Source: Chitinophaga lutea (GTDB lineage Bacteria > Bacteroidota > Bacteroidia > Chitinophagales > Chitinophagaceae). From it: 64,000 nt of DNA. The notes below the pieces were generated by a model, which saw nothing but the letters and a program-made list of their open reading frames with translations, searched no databases and was not told the DNA's origin. A program made the translations under genes and the position numbers. Positions within the stretch are counted from its first letter, which is position 1; each line of letters starts with the position of its first letter. Below, piece after piece: positions 8,103 through 18,900 of the stretch. The stretch is from positions 1,612,001 to 1,676,000 of the forward strand of contig NZ_RPDH01000002.1 in NCBI RefSeq assembly GCF_003813775.1, in the 5' to 3' direction.

Positions 8103-10739
8103 ATGGAACTTTCGAAGAATTATATTCCTGCCACGGCAGAAGACAAATGGTACAAATATTGGCTCGACCAGCAATATTTCCGCTCCGTTCCCGACGAGCG
8201 GCCTCCCTTCACCATCGTCATTCCCCCGCCTAACGTCACCGGCGTGCTCCATATGGGCCACACCCTGAACGAAACGGTGCAGGATATCCTCGTCCGCCAC
8301 GCCCGCATGAGCGGCTTCAACGCCTGCTGGGTGCCCGGCTCCGACCATGCTTCCATCGCCACCGAAACCAAGGTGGTGAATATGCTCAAAGAAGAAAAAG
8401 GAATAGAAAAAAGCCAGCTCAGCCGGGAAGAATTCCTGCGCTACGCCCATGAGTGGAAAGACAAATACGGCGGCATCATCTATCACCAGATCAAAAAACT
8501 GGGCTGCTCCGTAGACTGGGACCGGGTGAATTTCACCATGGACGACCATTATTATAAAGCGGTGATCAAAGTATTTGTGGACCTCTACAACAAGGGCCTC
8601 ATCTACCGCGGCGCCCGTATGATCAACTGGGATCCCAAAGCCAAAACCGCGCTCAGCGACGAGGAGGTGGAATACAAAGAGCTCAACGGCAAACTCTATC
8701 ATGTGAAATACGCCGTGGTCAACGCCGCCGGCGAAGCCACCGGGGAGTTCATCACCATCGCCACCCAGCGCCCCGAAACCATCATGGGCGATACGGCGAT
8801 CTGCGTGAACCCGGACGATGAGCGGTATGCCCACCTGAAAGGCCACTTCGCCGTGGTGCCGCTGGTGAACCGCAAAGTACCCGTGATCTTCGACAGCTAT
8901 GTAGATAAGGAATTCGGTACCGGTGCCCTCAAAGTGACGCCGGCGCACGATATCAACGACTACAACCTCGGTCTCAAACACAACCTGGAAGTGGTGGATA
9001 CCCTCAACGAAGACGGTACCCTCAGCGCCGCAGCCGTGGTGTTCGTGGGCGAAGACCGCTTCCGCGCCAGGAAAAAAGTAGTGGCCGCGCTCCAGGAGCA
9101 GGGCCTGCTGGTAAAAGAGCAGGAATACGCCACCCGCCTCGGTTACAGCCAACGTAACCCCGACACGGTGGTGGAACCGCGCATTTCCACGCAGTGGTTC
9201 GTAAAAATGGCCGACCTCGCGCAACCTGCACTGGACGCGGTGGTGAACGGCGACGTAAAAATCCATCCCGGCGACCGTTTTATGGCCACCTATAAATACT
9301 GGATGGAGAACGTGAAAGACTGGTGTATTTCCCGCCAGCTCTGGTGGGGCCAGCAAATCCCCGCCTGGTACGACGATAACGGCCAGTTCGTAGTAGCCGC
9401 CACGCACGAAGAAGCGCTGGCGCTTTACGAGCAGCAGTTCGGCGTGACGCGGACATCCCTCCGCCAGGACGATGACTGCCTTGATACCTGGTTCTCTTCC
9501 TGGCTCTGGCCCGTGGAAGTGTTCCATGGCATCAGCCGGCCCGATAACGAAGACATCAACTACTACTACCCCACTTCCGTACTGGTAACGGGGCAGGATA
9601 TCATTTTCTTCTGGGTGGCCCGTATGATCATGGCCGGCCTGGAATACAAACATGTAAAACCTTTCAGCGACGTATATTTCACCGGCATGGTGCGCGACAA
9701 GCTGGGCCGCAAGATGAGCAAGCAGCTGGGCAACTCGCCCGATCTGCTGGAGCTGATCGAACGTTTCGGCGCCGATGCCGTGCGTTTCGGCATCATGATT
9801 TCTTCGCCCGCCGGCAACGACCTGCTGTTCGACGAAGCCAGCTGTGAGCAGGGCCGCAACTTCAACAACAAGATGTGGAACGCGCTGAAGCTGGTGAAAA
9901 TGTGGACGCCTGTTGAAAACACCGGCGCTCCCGTGCCGGAATTCGCGGTAGAGTGGTTCGAAAACAGGCTCAACGAAGTGCATGCCGAGGTGGAAAAACT
10001 GTTTAAGGACTTCCGTTTGAGCGAGGCCCTCAAAGCCATCTATAGCCTCATCTGGGACGATTTCTGCAGCTGGTACCTCGAATGGATCAAACCGGGCTTC
10101 GAACAACCTATCGACGCCGGGGTATATGAAAAGACCATCGGTTTCTACGAGCGTCTCGTGCAGCTGCTGCACCCCTTCATGCCGTTCGTTACGGAAGAAC
10201 TGTACCACCTGCTGCGCGACCGTGAGGCCGGCGACGACCTGGTGATACGCCAGTTCCCCGCTCCCGCGCCTGCCCACCACGCCATTCTCGTAGAAGGCGC
10301 GCTGGCCAAAGAAGTGATCAGCAGCATCCGCGATGCCCGCAACAAAAACCAGGTCAAACCGAAAGACACCGTCGGCCTGCATATCGAAACCCGCCACGAG
10401 AATGCCTTCCACCGGATCGAGAGCATCATCGCCAAACAGGTGAATGCCAACGCCGTTGCATACACGAAAGAAGCCGTGAACGGCGCCATTGCGCTGGTAG
10501 TACAGAAAGACAAGTTCTACCTCGTAACGGAACGGGAAGTGGATACGGCCGCCCAGAAAGAACAGCTGCTGAAAGACCTGGAATACCAGAAAGGGTTCCT
10601 GAAATCAGTGGAAAACAAACTGGCGAACGAACGTTTTGTGCAGAATGCCAAACCCGAGATCGTGGAAGCGGAGCGCCGCAAACAATCCGACTGCCTCGCC
10701 AAAATACAGGCCATCGAAGAAAGTTTGAAAACTTTATAA
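8103..10739 (+). CDS. valS: Valyl-tRNA synthetase
   Basis: 878 residues, the normal size. It attaches valine to tRNA-Val. Visible are the class I HIGH-type motif in PPNVTGVLHMGHTLN (about residue 40-55), the editing (CP1) domain with ATQRPETIMGDTA and GTGALKVTPAHD, the KMSKS-type motif in GRKMSKQLGNSPD, the anticodon-binding domain, and a C-terminal coiled-coil arm rich in Lys and Glu that ends with a valS-typical helix. It forms its own unit with a promoter at 8060..8067 and a hairpin terminator directly after the stop. Confidence 0.98.
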   Translation: MELSKNYIPATAEDKWYKYWLDQQYFRSVPDERPPFTIVIPPPNVTGVLHMGHTLNETVQDILVRHARMSGFNACWVPGSDHASIATETKVVNMLKEEKGIEKSQLSREEFLRYAHEWKDKYGGIIYHQIKKLGCSVDWDRVNFTMDDHYYKAVIKVFVDLYNKGLIYRGARMINWDPKAKTALSDEEVEYKELNGKLYHVKYAVVNAAGEATGEFITIATQRPETIMGDTAICVNPDDERYAHLKGHFAVVPLVNRKVPVIFDSYVDKEFGTGALKVTPAHDINDYNLGLKHNLEVVDTLNEDGTLSAAAVVFVGEDRFRARKKVVAALQEQGLLVKEQEYATRLGYSQRNPDTVVEPRISTQWFVKMADLAQPALDAVVNGDVKIHPGDRFMATYKYWMENVKDWCISRQLWWGQQIPAWYDDNGQFVVAATHEEALALYEQQFGVTRTSLRQDDDCLDTWFSSWLWPVEVFHGISRPDNEDINYYYPTSVLVTGQDIIFFWVARMIMAGLEYKHVKPFSDVYFTGMVRDKLGRKMSKQLGNSPDLLELIERFGADAVRFGIMISSPAGNDLLFDEASCEQGRNFNNKMWNALKLVKMWTPVENTGAPVPEFAVEWFENRLNEVHAEVEKLFKDFRLSEALKAIYSLIWDDFCSWYLEWIKPGFEQPIDAGVYEKTIGFYERLVQLLHPFMPFVTEELYHLLRDREAGDDLVIRQFPAPAPAHHAILVEGALAKEVISSIRDARNKNQVKPKDTVGLHIETRHENAFHRIESIIAKQVNANAVAYTKEAVNGAIALVVQKDKFYLVTEREVDTAAQKEQLLKDLEYQKGFLKSVENKLANERFVQNAKPEIVEAERRKQSDCLAKIQAIEESLKTL

Positions 10740-10743
10740 TTTT

Positions 10744-10783
10744 AAAGATCGTCCGGCGTTCAATAACCGGACGATCTTTTTTT
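10744..10783 (+). terminator. Terminator of valS
   Basis: A 13-bp stem (10744..10756 and 10767..10779) followed by a T run, starting five bases after the valS stop. It ends just before the next gene's ATG at 10789. Confidence 0.85.
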
Positions 10784-10788
10784 CGCCT

Positions 10789-11271
10789 ATGACCAAAAAA
10801 CTCTTATATATCGCCCTGTTGCTCGGTTGCGCCACCACCGCGTTTGCACAAAACAAACCCGCGAGAAAATCCGCGCCGGCCAAACAGCAGGCAGCGGAGA
10901 AAAAACCGTTGCGTTTCACCACTTCCTGGCACATCTTCCTCAGCGACTCCATTCCCCGCCCGGAACTGTTGAAAATACTGGATTCCGGACTGGTGGTGAG
11001 AGACCATCAGAAAAACAAATTCCCCGTCGTTTCCTTTGATTTTACTTACGAAAAGAAAGAGCCCTACGTTAACGATACCACCCAGGAAGTGACCATCGCC
11101 ACCGATCTTACCGGCGATTCGTTTAAATCCGACCGCCTCACCCCCGTATGGGTAAAGCGCCTCACGGAAGCGCTGGAAAAGGGCGATGTGCTGTTTTTCA
11201 ACAACATCGTCATCCGTTACACCGGCGACAAACTTTATCGTGCGCCGGAATTAAAGATCATCGTGCGGTAA
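10789..11271 (+). CDS. Small secreted protein of unknown function
   Basis: 160 residues with a clear signal peptide (cleavage after TTAFAQ) and a short Lys/Ala-rich linker (about residues 22-40). The remaining roughly 120-residue domain looks beta-rich and ends RAPELKIIVR. No motif that I can assign to a family. The start lies only five bases after the valS terminator, so expression probably depends on read-through or on a promoter inside valS; no TAnnTTTG is visible. It is tail-to-tail with the AI-2E transporter gene with no gap. Confidence 0.7.
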   Translation: MTKKLLYIALLLGCATTAFAQNKPARKSAPAKQQAAEKKPLRFTTSWHIFLSDSIPRPELLKILDSGLVVRDHQKNKFPVVSFDFTYEKKEPYVNDTTQEVTIATDLTGDSFKSDRLTPVWVKRLTEALEKGDVLFFNNIVIRYTGDKLYRAPELKIIVR

Positions 11272-12324
11272 TTATTCCCCCGAGCCCATCAGTATTCCCC
11301 AGGGTTTCATATTCGGTATGCGGTCGAAGATGATTTTCAGCAGCGCCATGGCCGGAATGGAAATGAACATGCCGGCAATGCCCCAAATCATGCTGCCGAC
11401 AAACACGCCGAGCAGCGTGATCATCGCGTTGATGGATACTTTCGAGCCTACGATCCGCGGCAGCAGCACATTGGCGTCTACCAGGTGAATCCCGAACAGC
11501 GACACGGCCGCCCAGAAGGCCAGCGCAGGCGTACCGGTAGTAAGCGTCACCATCAGTACGATGATGATCGTCATCACCATGCCGAGATAAGGAATGATAT
11601 TAAAAATCGCGCCCAGCGTACCCAAAAGGATGGCGTACTGCACACCCAGCAACAACAGCGCCGTGATATTCAGCACGGCCACCACCAGCATTTCGATAAA
11701 CAAGCCCACCACATAACTTTTGATCACCGACCGTCCATGCGCGATCACTTCATGCACTTCTTCCGCATCCTCGCGGCGGAAAAGGCGCAGCAGGAACCGC
11801 ACCAGCAGCCGGCGGTAGTACAGCAGGAAAAACGTGTACAGCGGGATGAATACAAGGAATATGAGAATGGAAGAGACGGACGACACGGCGTTCACCACGA
11901 ACTGCGACACCGTGCTGATGCTCTTGGCCGCCGTTTCGTTGATCCAGGCCATCTGCTGGTCTGAATCGATCTTGAACTTTTCATCTATCCACAGGGTGAG
12001 ATTGTTGGCCTGCAGCATCAGCCGCTTTTCCAACGAAGGCAGGTCGGTGAGGAACGACGAGGTTTGCCAGGAAATAAAATAGATCAACCCGAACATGCAG
12101 AGGATAAACAGTACCACCGAGAGCGTGGCCGCCAGGCCCCGCGACAGGCGCAGCTTTTCAAGCCCCTGTGCTACCGGCAGCAGCAGGATCGAGAATATAA
12201 AACCGAAGGCTACCGGCGCCAGGATGTCTTTCGTAGTACGGAGTATCACCACGATCAGCACCAGGCTCAACAGCGTATGACTGAGTTTGATGTAAAACGG
12301 CGGCTTGTTGCTCACTGGTTTCAT
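11272..12324 (-). CDS. AI-2E family transporter (PerM-like permease)
   Basis: 350 residues with about eight predicted membrane helices in the order typical of the AI-2E/UPF0118 family. There are two N-terminal helices (LVLIVVILRTTKDILAPVAF and the following segment), a polar central region, and C-terminal helices containing NIIPYLGMVMTIII and the signature around GIAGMFISIPAMALLKI. Family members have been linked to autoinducer export or Na+/H+ exchange; the substrate is not predictable. The start is 10 bases downstream of the large metalloprotease-like gene, so both are likely on one transcript. The stop abuts the convergent upstream gene. Confidence 0.9.
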   Translation of the reverse strand: MKPVSNKPPFYIKLSHTLLSLVLIVVILRTTKDILAPVAFGFIFSILLLPVAQGLEKLRLSRGLAATLSVVLFILCMFGLIYFISWQTSSFLTDLPSLEKRLMLQANNLTLWIDEKFKIDSDQQMAWINETAAKSISTVSQFVVNAVSSVSSILIFLVFIPLYTFFLLYYRRLLVRFLLRLFRREDAEEVHEVIAHGRSVIKSYVVGLFIEMLVVAVLNITALLLLGVQYAILLGTLGAIFNIIPYLGMVMTIIIVLMVTLTTGTPALAFWAAVSLFGIHLVDANVLLPRIVGSKVSINAMITLLGVFVGSMIWGIAGMFISIPAMALLKIIFDRIPNMKPWGILMGSGE

Positions 12325-12334
12325 TACAGGTAGT

Positions 12335-15121
12335 TTAATAAGCGAATAATTGTTGCAACGGCACGATCACCTCAAAACGGTTGCTCCGCGCAGGATCGAC
12401 CGGATCGGTATCGAACAGGCGACTGTACCGCACGCCGAAACTGAAGGGCAACACGTTCCCCAGTTTGGTATCAAAAAACAGTTCCCCTCCCGCCGATGCA
12501 TAAGTAACATCTTTACGGCTCCTAAAGTTGTACGCCACGCTGTGATCGTAAAACACATTGCCTCTCAGCCGCATGAAGTACAGGAGGTTGGCGAAACCCC
12601 AGTCGGGGTAACAGATGGGAAAATGATAGTTGGCGCCTGCCTTGTAGATGTGCTCGTAGAAAGGTTTTTCATACCCTCTTGCATAAACGAAATGATCGGT
12701 GAACGCATACCGCAGCATGGTATCGCGCTGCTGGTAGGCGCCCTGCAGCACCAGGCTGTGATTTGCTGAAAAGCCCGGCAGGTAAAGGTCTAACCGGCCG
12801 GTAAACTGTTCGCCCGGCACATTGTTTACCGTTTTATTATACCGCAGCACGAGCGATTGCGCGAAGTGCGAATAGATATTCTGCACCGCCCTTATCCGCT
12901 GGTTGCTGAACGTAAAGGCGGCATCCACGTATTGGATGTTATCATCCCGGAAGCGGTATTTGGAACTGGCCGTACGGGCGCGGGTAAGATGATGGAAATT
13001 GGCGCCCAGGCTGACGGACCGGAAATATTTACCGGCCGTGAAATTCAGGGGAACGGAGAAACCGGCGTACCAGTCGAGCTCATTCCATTCCAGGCTGATG
13101 GTATCGTTCACCCGCAGTTTGCGCTGCATCCGGTAATCCACGCCCGCGCGCAGATATGGGAACCAGGCGCCATACAGCACGCTCGCGCCCACTTCCGGGC
13201 TGTTTTCGTTGATGTTGTACGACGCGCCCACAGCGGTCTGCAGCGTTCCCAGCACGTTTTCGCCGTAGAGGTACAGCCCGTAATCCGGATCGTCGATGCG
13301 GGGAAGCCAGCTGTGGAAATTAAACAGGCGATGCGCTTTCGGGTATTTCCGCACCTCGTAGTCGCGGGCCGGCACTTTATCGAGAATATCTCCCCCTTCC
13401 CCGAAATCGGGCCGTAACCAGGCGCTGTGGCGGGGTTGCGACGCCACGGGCTGCAGCGGGCTTTTTAATAATTTATGACCGGAAGCCGTAAACTCACTGT
13501 AAATGATGCCCCCATCCGTCACCGCCATATGCTGCACGCCGTTGGGGCGGCGGGTGACCTGCTGAAGGGTGTTGTCGTCGAGGGTAACGCGGTACACGTT
13601 GTCCGCGTCACCGAAAGCAGCCGTGAAATAAACCGCGTTGCCTTCCACGCTGGCGATGCCGATGGTGGGCACGCCGAAAGGCACCAGCACTTTCGATTCC
13701 CCGGTTTCGACCGACTGGCTGATGAGGCCCATCCGGCCCGCTTTATCGCGCACCGCGCTGATCATCAGCCGGTCGCCCGCCGCGAATTTCGGATAGGTAT
13801 AATACCAGTTTTCCGGGTTCGGCAGGCTTTGCAGGACGGCGCCCGATTGTGCATCAAGTATTTCCACCCGGTACGCCTGTTCGGGCGTAACCGCCACCAC
13901 CGCTACTTTGCGCCCGTCGGCGGAAAGGTCGGGCGAAAAACAGCGGCGCTCGTGCCGCAGGCTGCGGGTTTGGCCGGACGCCCGGTCGTGGATTTTCACG
14001 ATCGAATAATCCTTCCAGCCCCAGCGCGGGCTATAGCGGCTTTCCGTCCAGAGCAGCTGACCGTTCCGGTAGCTGAAATAGTCATCGAAACCCAGGCCGG
14101 GTGCGGTAATCCGCGATTCTTTCCCGTCGGGGCCTATTTCGTAGAAAGCCGGGATGGCTTTGAATGAGCTTTTCGATACGATGAGGCGGCCATTACCCGC
14201 AGCGTACACGTATTTGTAGTCGGTGTAGTGCTTCCCCACGGGCGTAAGCGTATCCGCCGCCTGTTCAGTTGCGGCGGGCCAATGCTGCGCATAACTGCCG
14301 AGCGCCGCCCTGAAGAAACCCGCGGCATTTTTACCCGTGCGGTGCTTCAGGCTTTGGGAGAAAGGATAAAACACCCGCCGGTAGCGCACGGCATCGTCGG
14401 TGACCCCGTTCCAGAACTGCGGCCCGTATTGCAGGCGGCCATAACTGGTCATAAGGTAACCCGTAGCGTAATGATCGGGCATATAACGGCGATAGGAGCC
14501 GTTTCTGAGTTGCATGTAGGTGTATGGCCTCCCGGCCAGTTGCAGGGCCCTGAAGCCGTTAAAAAAGGCCGGCAAACGCCCCCTGCCCTGGTTGCTCAAC
14601 GCCGTTTCCGTCACCACGGCATCTCCCTCCCAGAACCAGTTGGGAACGGCGATATTCGTGGCGGCGGCCTGCCCCAGTTCACCGGAGAGGTAAAACACCA
14701 CCTTGCTGATGCCTTTGCGGAAATTGCTGTTTTGCAGCACATGCCGGTATTCATGGAGCGCCAGCTGGTCGGCCCAGTTCAGGGAACCCACGTCGTTGCT
14801 GGAGGGCGGCGGCGTCATGAAGAACTCGGAACGGAAAGGCCCCAGCTGCACGTAGCCGTTCGACTGCAGCGTCTGGTTCTGCAGCACGATGTTCACCTTG
14901 CGCTGCAACGGCCCGATGGTGGCGCGGTGGTAACGGCTCACGTACCCGGTGATATCGGCTACCCGCCTGCCGTAGGCCTCCATGCCACGGGGGAAAATAA
15001 CACGCACCGTGTCTGTATTTATCTGCTGCCATCTGAGGGAGGGCGGATTCCCGCCGAACTGCTGGGCGCCTGCCTGTTGAGCAAAGCCGGCCGCCAATAC
15101 GAGGCCTAGTATTCTGCGCAT
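12335..15121 (-). CDS. Predicted outer-membrane zinc metalloprotease with beta-propeller
   Basis: 928 residues with a signal peptide (cleavage near QQAGAQ). Three parts are visible. The N-terminal domain (to about residue 290) has a zinc-protease HExxH, HEYRH at residues 123-127, with a plausible third ligand Glu166 in WFWEGDAVVTE. The middle region (about 290-560) carries repeating WD40/TolB-like segments, for example FSPDLSADGRKVAVVAV. The C-terminal part (about 640-928) alternates aromatic-rich strands and ends in FEVIVPLQQLFAY, as expected of a transmembrane beta-barrel. I infer an outer-membrane-anchored peptidase; catalysis is predicted, not shown. It is followed after 10 bases by the AI-2E permease gene. 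Confidence 0.75.
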   Translation of the reverse strand: MRRILGLVLAAGFAQQAGAQQFGGNPPSLRWQQINTDTVRVIFPRGMEAYGRRVADITGYVSRYHRATIGPLQRKVNIVLQNQTLQSNGYVQLGPFRSEFFMTPPPSSNDVGSLNWADQLALHEYRHVLQNSNFRKGISKVVFYLSGELGQAAATNIAVPNWFWEGDAVVTETALSNQGRGRLPAFFNGFRALQLAGRPYTYMQLRNGSYRRYMPDHYATGYLMTSYGRLQYGPQFWNGVTDDAVRYRRVFYPFSQSLKHRTGKNAAGFFRAALGSYAQHWPAATEQAADTLTPVGKHYTDYKYVYAAGNGRLIVSKSSFKAIPAFYEIGPDGKESRITAPGLGFDDYFSYRNGQLLWTESRYSPRWGWKDYSIVKIHDRASGQTRSLRHERRCFSPDLSADGRKVAVVAVTPEQAYRVEILDAQSGAVLQSLPNPENWYYTYPKFAAGDRLMISAVRDKAGRMGLISQSVETGESKVLVPFGVPTIGIASVEGNAVYFTAAFGDADNVYRVTLDDNTLQQVTRRPNGVQHMAVTDGGIIYSEFTASGHKLLKSPLQPVASQPRHSAWLRPDFGEGGDILDKVPARDYEVRKYPKAHRLFNFHSWLPRIDDPDYGLYLYGENVLGTLQTAVGASYNINENSPEVGASVLYGAWFPYLRAGVDYRMQRKLRVNDTISLEWNELDWYAGFSVPLNFTAGKYFRSVSLGANFHHLTRARTASSKYRFRDDNIQYVDAAFTFSNQRIRAVQNIYSHFAQSLVLRYNKTVNNVPGEQFTGRLDLYLPGFSANHSLVLQGAYQQRDTMLRYAFTDHFVYARGYEKPFYEHIYKAGANYHFPICYPDWGFANLLYFMRLRGNVFYDHSVAYNFRSRKDVTYASAGGELFFDTKLGNVLPFSFGVRYSRLFDTDPVDPARSNRFEVIVPLQQLFAY

Positions 15122-15218
15122 ATAAGTAACAAATTACATACATTTTTGAAGTATGCCCATTAAATTTCATATCTCCCCTGCCATATGGTTGTGGCAACAT
15201 CCATCCGTGATTTTTTCG

Positions 15219-15226
15219 TATTTTTG
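15219..15226 (+). promoter_or_regulatory. TAnnTTTG promoter element of the Fe-S carrier gene
   Basis: TATTTTTG, 22 bases before the ATG at 15249. Confidence 0.6.
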
Positions 15227-15248
15227 TACGGATATAAACGTTTAAAGC

Positions 15249-15593
15249 ATGGAAACAATCACACAATCTCCTATAAAATTGACCACCGGCGCCATCCAGG
15301 AGCTGCAACGCCTCCGTTCCGAAGAAGGTTTTGACCACTCACAGTACCTCCGCATCGGCGTAAAGGGCGGCGGTTGCTCCGGACTGTCTTACATCCTCGG
15401 TTTCGATGCCAGAATGGAAGACGATGAGGTGTACGAGATCGAAGGCATCCCGGTAGTAATGAAAAAAGCGCACGGCATGTATCTGCTGGGCATGGAAGTG
15501 GATTTTGCGCAGGGACTGAACGCCCGCGGGTTTACTTTCTCCAACCCCAACGCATCATCCAGCTGCGGCTGCGGTACGTCTTTCGCGGTGTAA
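15249..15593 (+). CDS. A-type iron-sulfur cluster carrier (HesB/IscA/ErpA family)
   Basis: 114 residues. These proteins hold and deliver Fe-S clusters to target enzymes in the cytoplasm. The three conserved cysteines are present: one in VKGGGCSGLSY and two in the C-terminal SSCGCGTSF. The central segment GIPVVMKKAHGMYLLGMEVDF corresponds to the family's beta region. I cannot say whether it is functionally IscA, SufA or ErpA; no other suf or isc gene is in the window. It is a single-gene unit with its own promoter and terminator. Confidence 0.93.
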   Translation: METITQSPIKLTTGAIQELQRLRSEEGFDHSQYLRIGVKGGGCSGLSYILGFDARMEDDEVYEIEGIPVVMKKAHGMYLLGMEVDFAQGLNARGFTFSNPNASSSCGCGTSFAV

Positions 15594-15615
15594 ACAGATT
15601 GAAAATCTTTTCCGA

Positions 15616-15646
15616 AAGCCTCTCCGGTACGGAGGGGCTTTTTTTT
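15616..15646 (+). terminator. Terminator of the Fe-S carrier gene
   Basis: An 11-bp stem with one G-T pair (15616..15626 and 15630..15640), a three-base loop and a run of T. Confidence 0.8.
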
Positions 15647-15874
15647 GCGCTACCCTGACAGGTTTTCCCGCGACGTATTCCTTTTACCGTTTCCACAGGA
15701 GAACCGGTTTCCCCCGGCAGGCTACTCCTTGCGGCTATTGGGGATAAATAGCTTGATCATGCTCTCTGCCAGGCCAGATTAACAATCAGCTCAGTACTAT
15801 GCTGATACCCCGGCTGAATCCGTGACGTCCATGTCAAAAAAACTCTTTCGCCAGCATACATGGCTGATGCAAAT
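15647..15874. other. Intergenic stretch with no recognisable feature
   Basis: It lies between two terminators of convergent genes. The frame at 15822..16058 (plus) overlaps the terminator and secDF and has no protein-like character. Confidence 0.5.
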
Positions 15875-15907
15875 AAAAAACGGCCGTCTATATGAGACGG
15901 CCGTTTT
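15875..15907 (-). terminator. Terminator of secDF
   Basis: A perfect 13-bp stem (15877..15889 and 15895..15907) with a five-base loop; on the minus strand a T run follows. It lies 20 bases beyond the secDF stop. Confidence 0.85.
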
Positions 15908-15927
15908 CAATATGCTGAACGAAAGGT

Positions 15928-18900
15928 TTATTTACCACCCACTAACGGCGGCGCCTTTTCGATTTTTACGGCTTCTTTCTCCTGGGAGAGCGTATTCTTC
16001 CGGTCGAAGTCTACCAGGATGGGGGCCGCTACGAAGATGGAAGAGTATGCACCGGTGAGCACGCCGATCAGCATTGCGAAGGCAAAGCCGCGGGTTACTT
16101 CACCGCCGAAGATGAAGAGGATGAGGATGGTGAGGAACACCGTTACAGAGGTCATGATCGTACGGCTCAGCGTTTCGTTGATCGCACGGTTGATCACTGT
16201 TTTGGTATCCCCGCCTTTGGTCAGGCGGAAGTTCTCACGGATCCTGTCGAACACGATCACGGTATCGTTCATCGAGAAACCGATCACGGTGAGGATGGCC
16301 GCAATGAAGTGCTGGTCGATTTCCAGCGCAAAAGGCACCCAGTTGCGGCAGAACGAGAACACGATCAATGTTACCAGTACGTCGTGCAGCAGCGATACGA
16401 TGGTACCGATGGAGTACTGCCATTTGTTGAATCGCAGCAGGATGTACAGGAACACCACCAGCAGGGACAGGATGGTGGCTTTCACCGCACCCTGGCGAAG
16501 GTCGTCGGAGATAGTGGGTGCTACTGTCTGGGAACCCACCAGGTATTTGCTGACGAACGTCTGCTGGTCGATACTCCCATCGTAGTAAGGTTTCAGGCTG
16601 TTGTACAGTTTACCCAGTACTTCTGCGGATGCTTCGTCTGTATTTTCTTCCACTTTGTAAGAAGTGGTGATGTTCAGCTGGTTGTTTTCGCCGATGGTCT
16701 TTACAAAGGTTTCCGATTCGAACTCTTTGTTCAGCGCTTCGTGCACGGCAGTGCGGTTCACCGCTTTGTCGAAACGCACGGTGTAGCTGCGGCCGCCGCT
16801 GAAGTCCACGCCGCGGTCAAATCCGTTGAAGAAAGAACCGATACCGAGTACCAGCACGATCGCGGAGATGATGTAAGTGTATTTGCGCATGCCCACGAAA
16901 TCGTATTTGGCATGTTTGAAAATACGGCGGCTGAGGGGGGTGAAATACTCCAGGTGCCTTTTTTTGCCGGTCCACCAGTCGGTGATCATACGGGATACGA
17001 GGATACCGCAGAACAGGGACAGCAACAGACCGATGATCTGCGTGGTGGCGAAGCCCAGTACGGGGCCGAGGCCGAAGTAGAACAGGATGCAGGCGGTGAG
17101 CAGGGAGGTGATGTGACCGTCCAGTACAGGTGCGTAAGACCGTTTATAACCGTCTTCCACGGCCTGCTGGTAAGTTTTACCACGGCTCAGCTCATCCTTG
17201 ATCCTTTCAAAGATGATTACGTTCGTATCCACAGCCATACCGATGGTAAGCACCAGACCGGCGATACCAGGCATGGTGAGCGTGGCGCCCAGCGAAGCGA
17301 GGATACCTACGGTAAACAGCAGGTTGAGGATAAGTGCGATATTGGCTACCCAACCGCCGGTGTTGAAGTACACCAGCATCAGGATGAAGATCACGACAAA
17401 GGAAATGATGAATGATTTGGCGCCTGCTTCGATCGATTCCTGACCGAGCGTGGGGCCTACCACCTGTTCCTGTACGATCTTGGCGGGGGCAGGCATTCTG
17501 CCGCTCATCAGGATGTTCGCCAGGTCATCGGCTTCTTCCGTGGTGAAGTTACCGCTGATGGAAGAGTTGCCGTTCGGGATTTCGGTGTTGATGGAAGGCG
17601 CGGTGTACACCACGTTGTCCAGCACGATGGCTACGTAGTTGAACGTGCGGGGATCCTGCGGATTGGTGGGTTTCAGCGCGCGGGTGAGGTTCCTCCAGTC
17701 GCGGGTACCGGTGGGGTCCATGCTCATGGAAACTTCCACCTGGTTGTCCTGGCCGAAGTCGGCTTTCGCCCTGATCACCCTTTCACCGGTGATTTTAGCT
17801 TTCGGGTTGGCCGGGTTCACTTTGATACCGTATACCTGCAGGGGCTGGTTGCGGTCTTCTTTGTTGGACGGGCCGTATACGAACACGAGGTCTTTCGGGA
17901 TCACTGCTTTCACAGCCGGTGTTTCCAGGTATTTCCGGAAAGTGGCGGTATCCCTGGGGGCCATGTAACCGAGCGTGGAGCTGGGTACGATGCCCTGTTG
18001 GGTGGCGTTCGGCATGAAGATGGTGAACAGCGGGTTTTCTTTGGCGGCCTGTGCTTCCAGCAGTTTGGCGGAATCACCGGCGCCTGCCAGTGTACCTTTG
18101 CCGGAATCTTTCGCCAGCAGGCTGTTCAGGCTGGCCGTAGAATCTGCGGATGCAGGCGCCGCGGCGGCGGTAGCGGTGGAATCGGCTTTTTTAGCGGTGG
18201 TATCCACTTTAGGCGCGTTGCCCTGGGAAGCTTTGATGGCTTCGTTCATGGGCTGCAGCACCGTTACATAAAACTCTTCGCTGCTTTTGTAGGTTTCGCG
18301 GAACTCGAGGTTCGCGCTGGCCTGCAGGTATTTACGAACACGCTCGGCATCGTCCACACCGGCCAGTTCCACGGAAATGATGCCGCGGTTCTCGTCGAGG
18401 TTGATGGAGGGAGATGCTACGCCGAACTTGTCGATACGGTTCTGCAGTACTTTATAGGTATTCCTGATCGCTGCTTTCGCTTCGTTGCGGATGATCGTCA
18501 GCACCTGGTCGTTGGTGCTGTTGAAAGTGATCTGCTTCTGGGCGGCGCTGGCGAAAATGGAAGACAGTTTGCCGGTGGGGGCCTCTTCTTTATAGGCCTC
18601 TCCGAAAAGGGTCACAAAATCAGACTGGCTGTTTTTCTTGCGCTCTCTCGCTTTCTCGATGGCTTTGTTGAATGCCGGATCTTTGGACTGGCCGGAAAGG
18701 CTCCGCACCACATCTTCCACGCTTACCTCCAGCACCACGTTCATACCGCCCTGGAGGTCGAGGCCCAGGTTCAGCTGTTTTTCTTTTGCTTTGGTGTAGG
18801 TGGTAAACCAGGGAAATCCAAAAATCTGCTTGCCGCTGGTGCTGTCGAGCACGGATTCCATTCTCTCTTTGACCAGGGAATTCAGCGTGTCCCTGTAATA

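Noticed and set aside
8010..10412. 800-residue minus-strand frame antisense to valS
   Set aside because: Composition is His/Gly/Val-rich without motifs and it lies wholly under valS; a shadow of a GC-rich gene.
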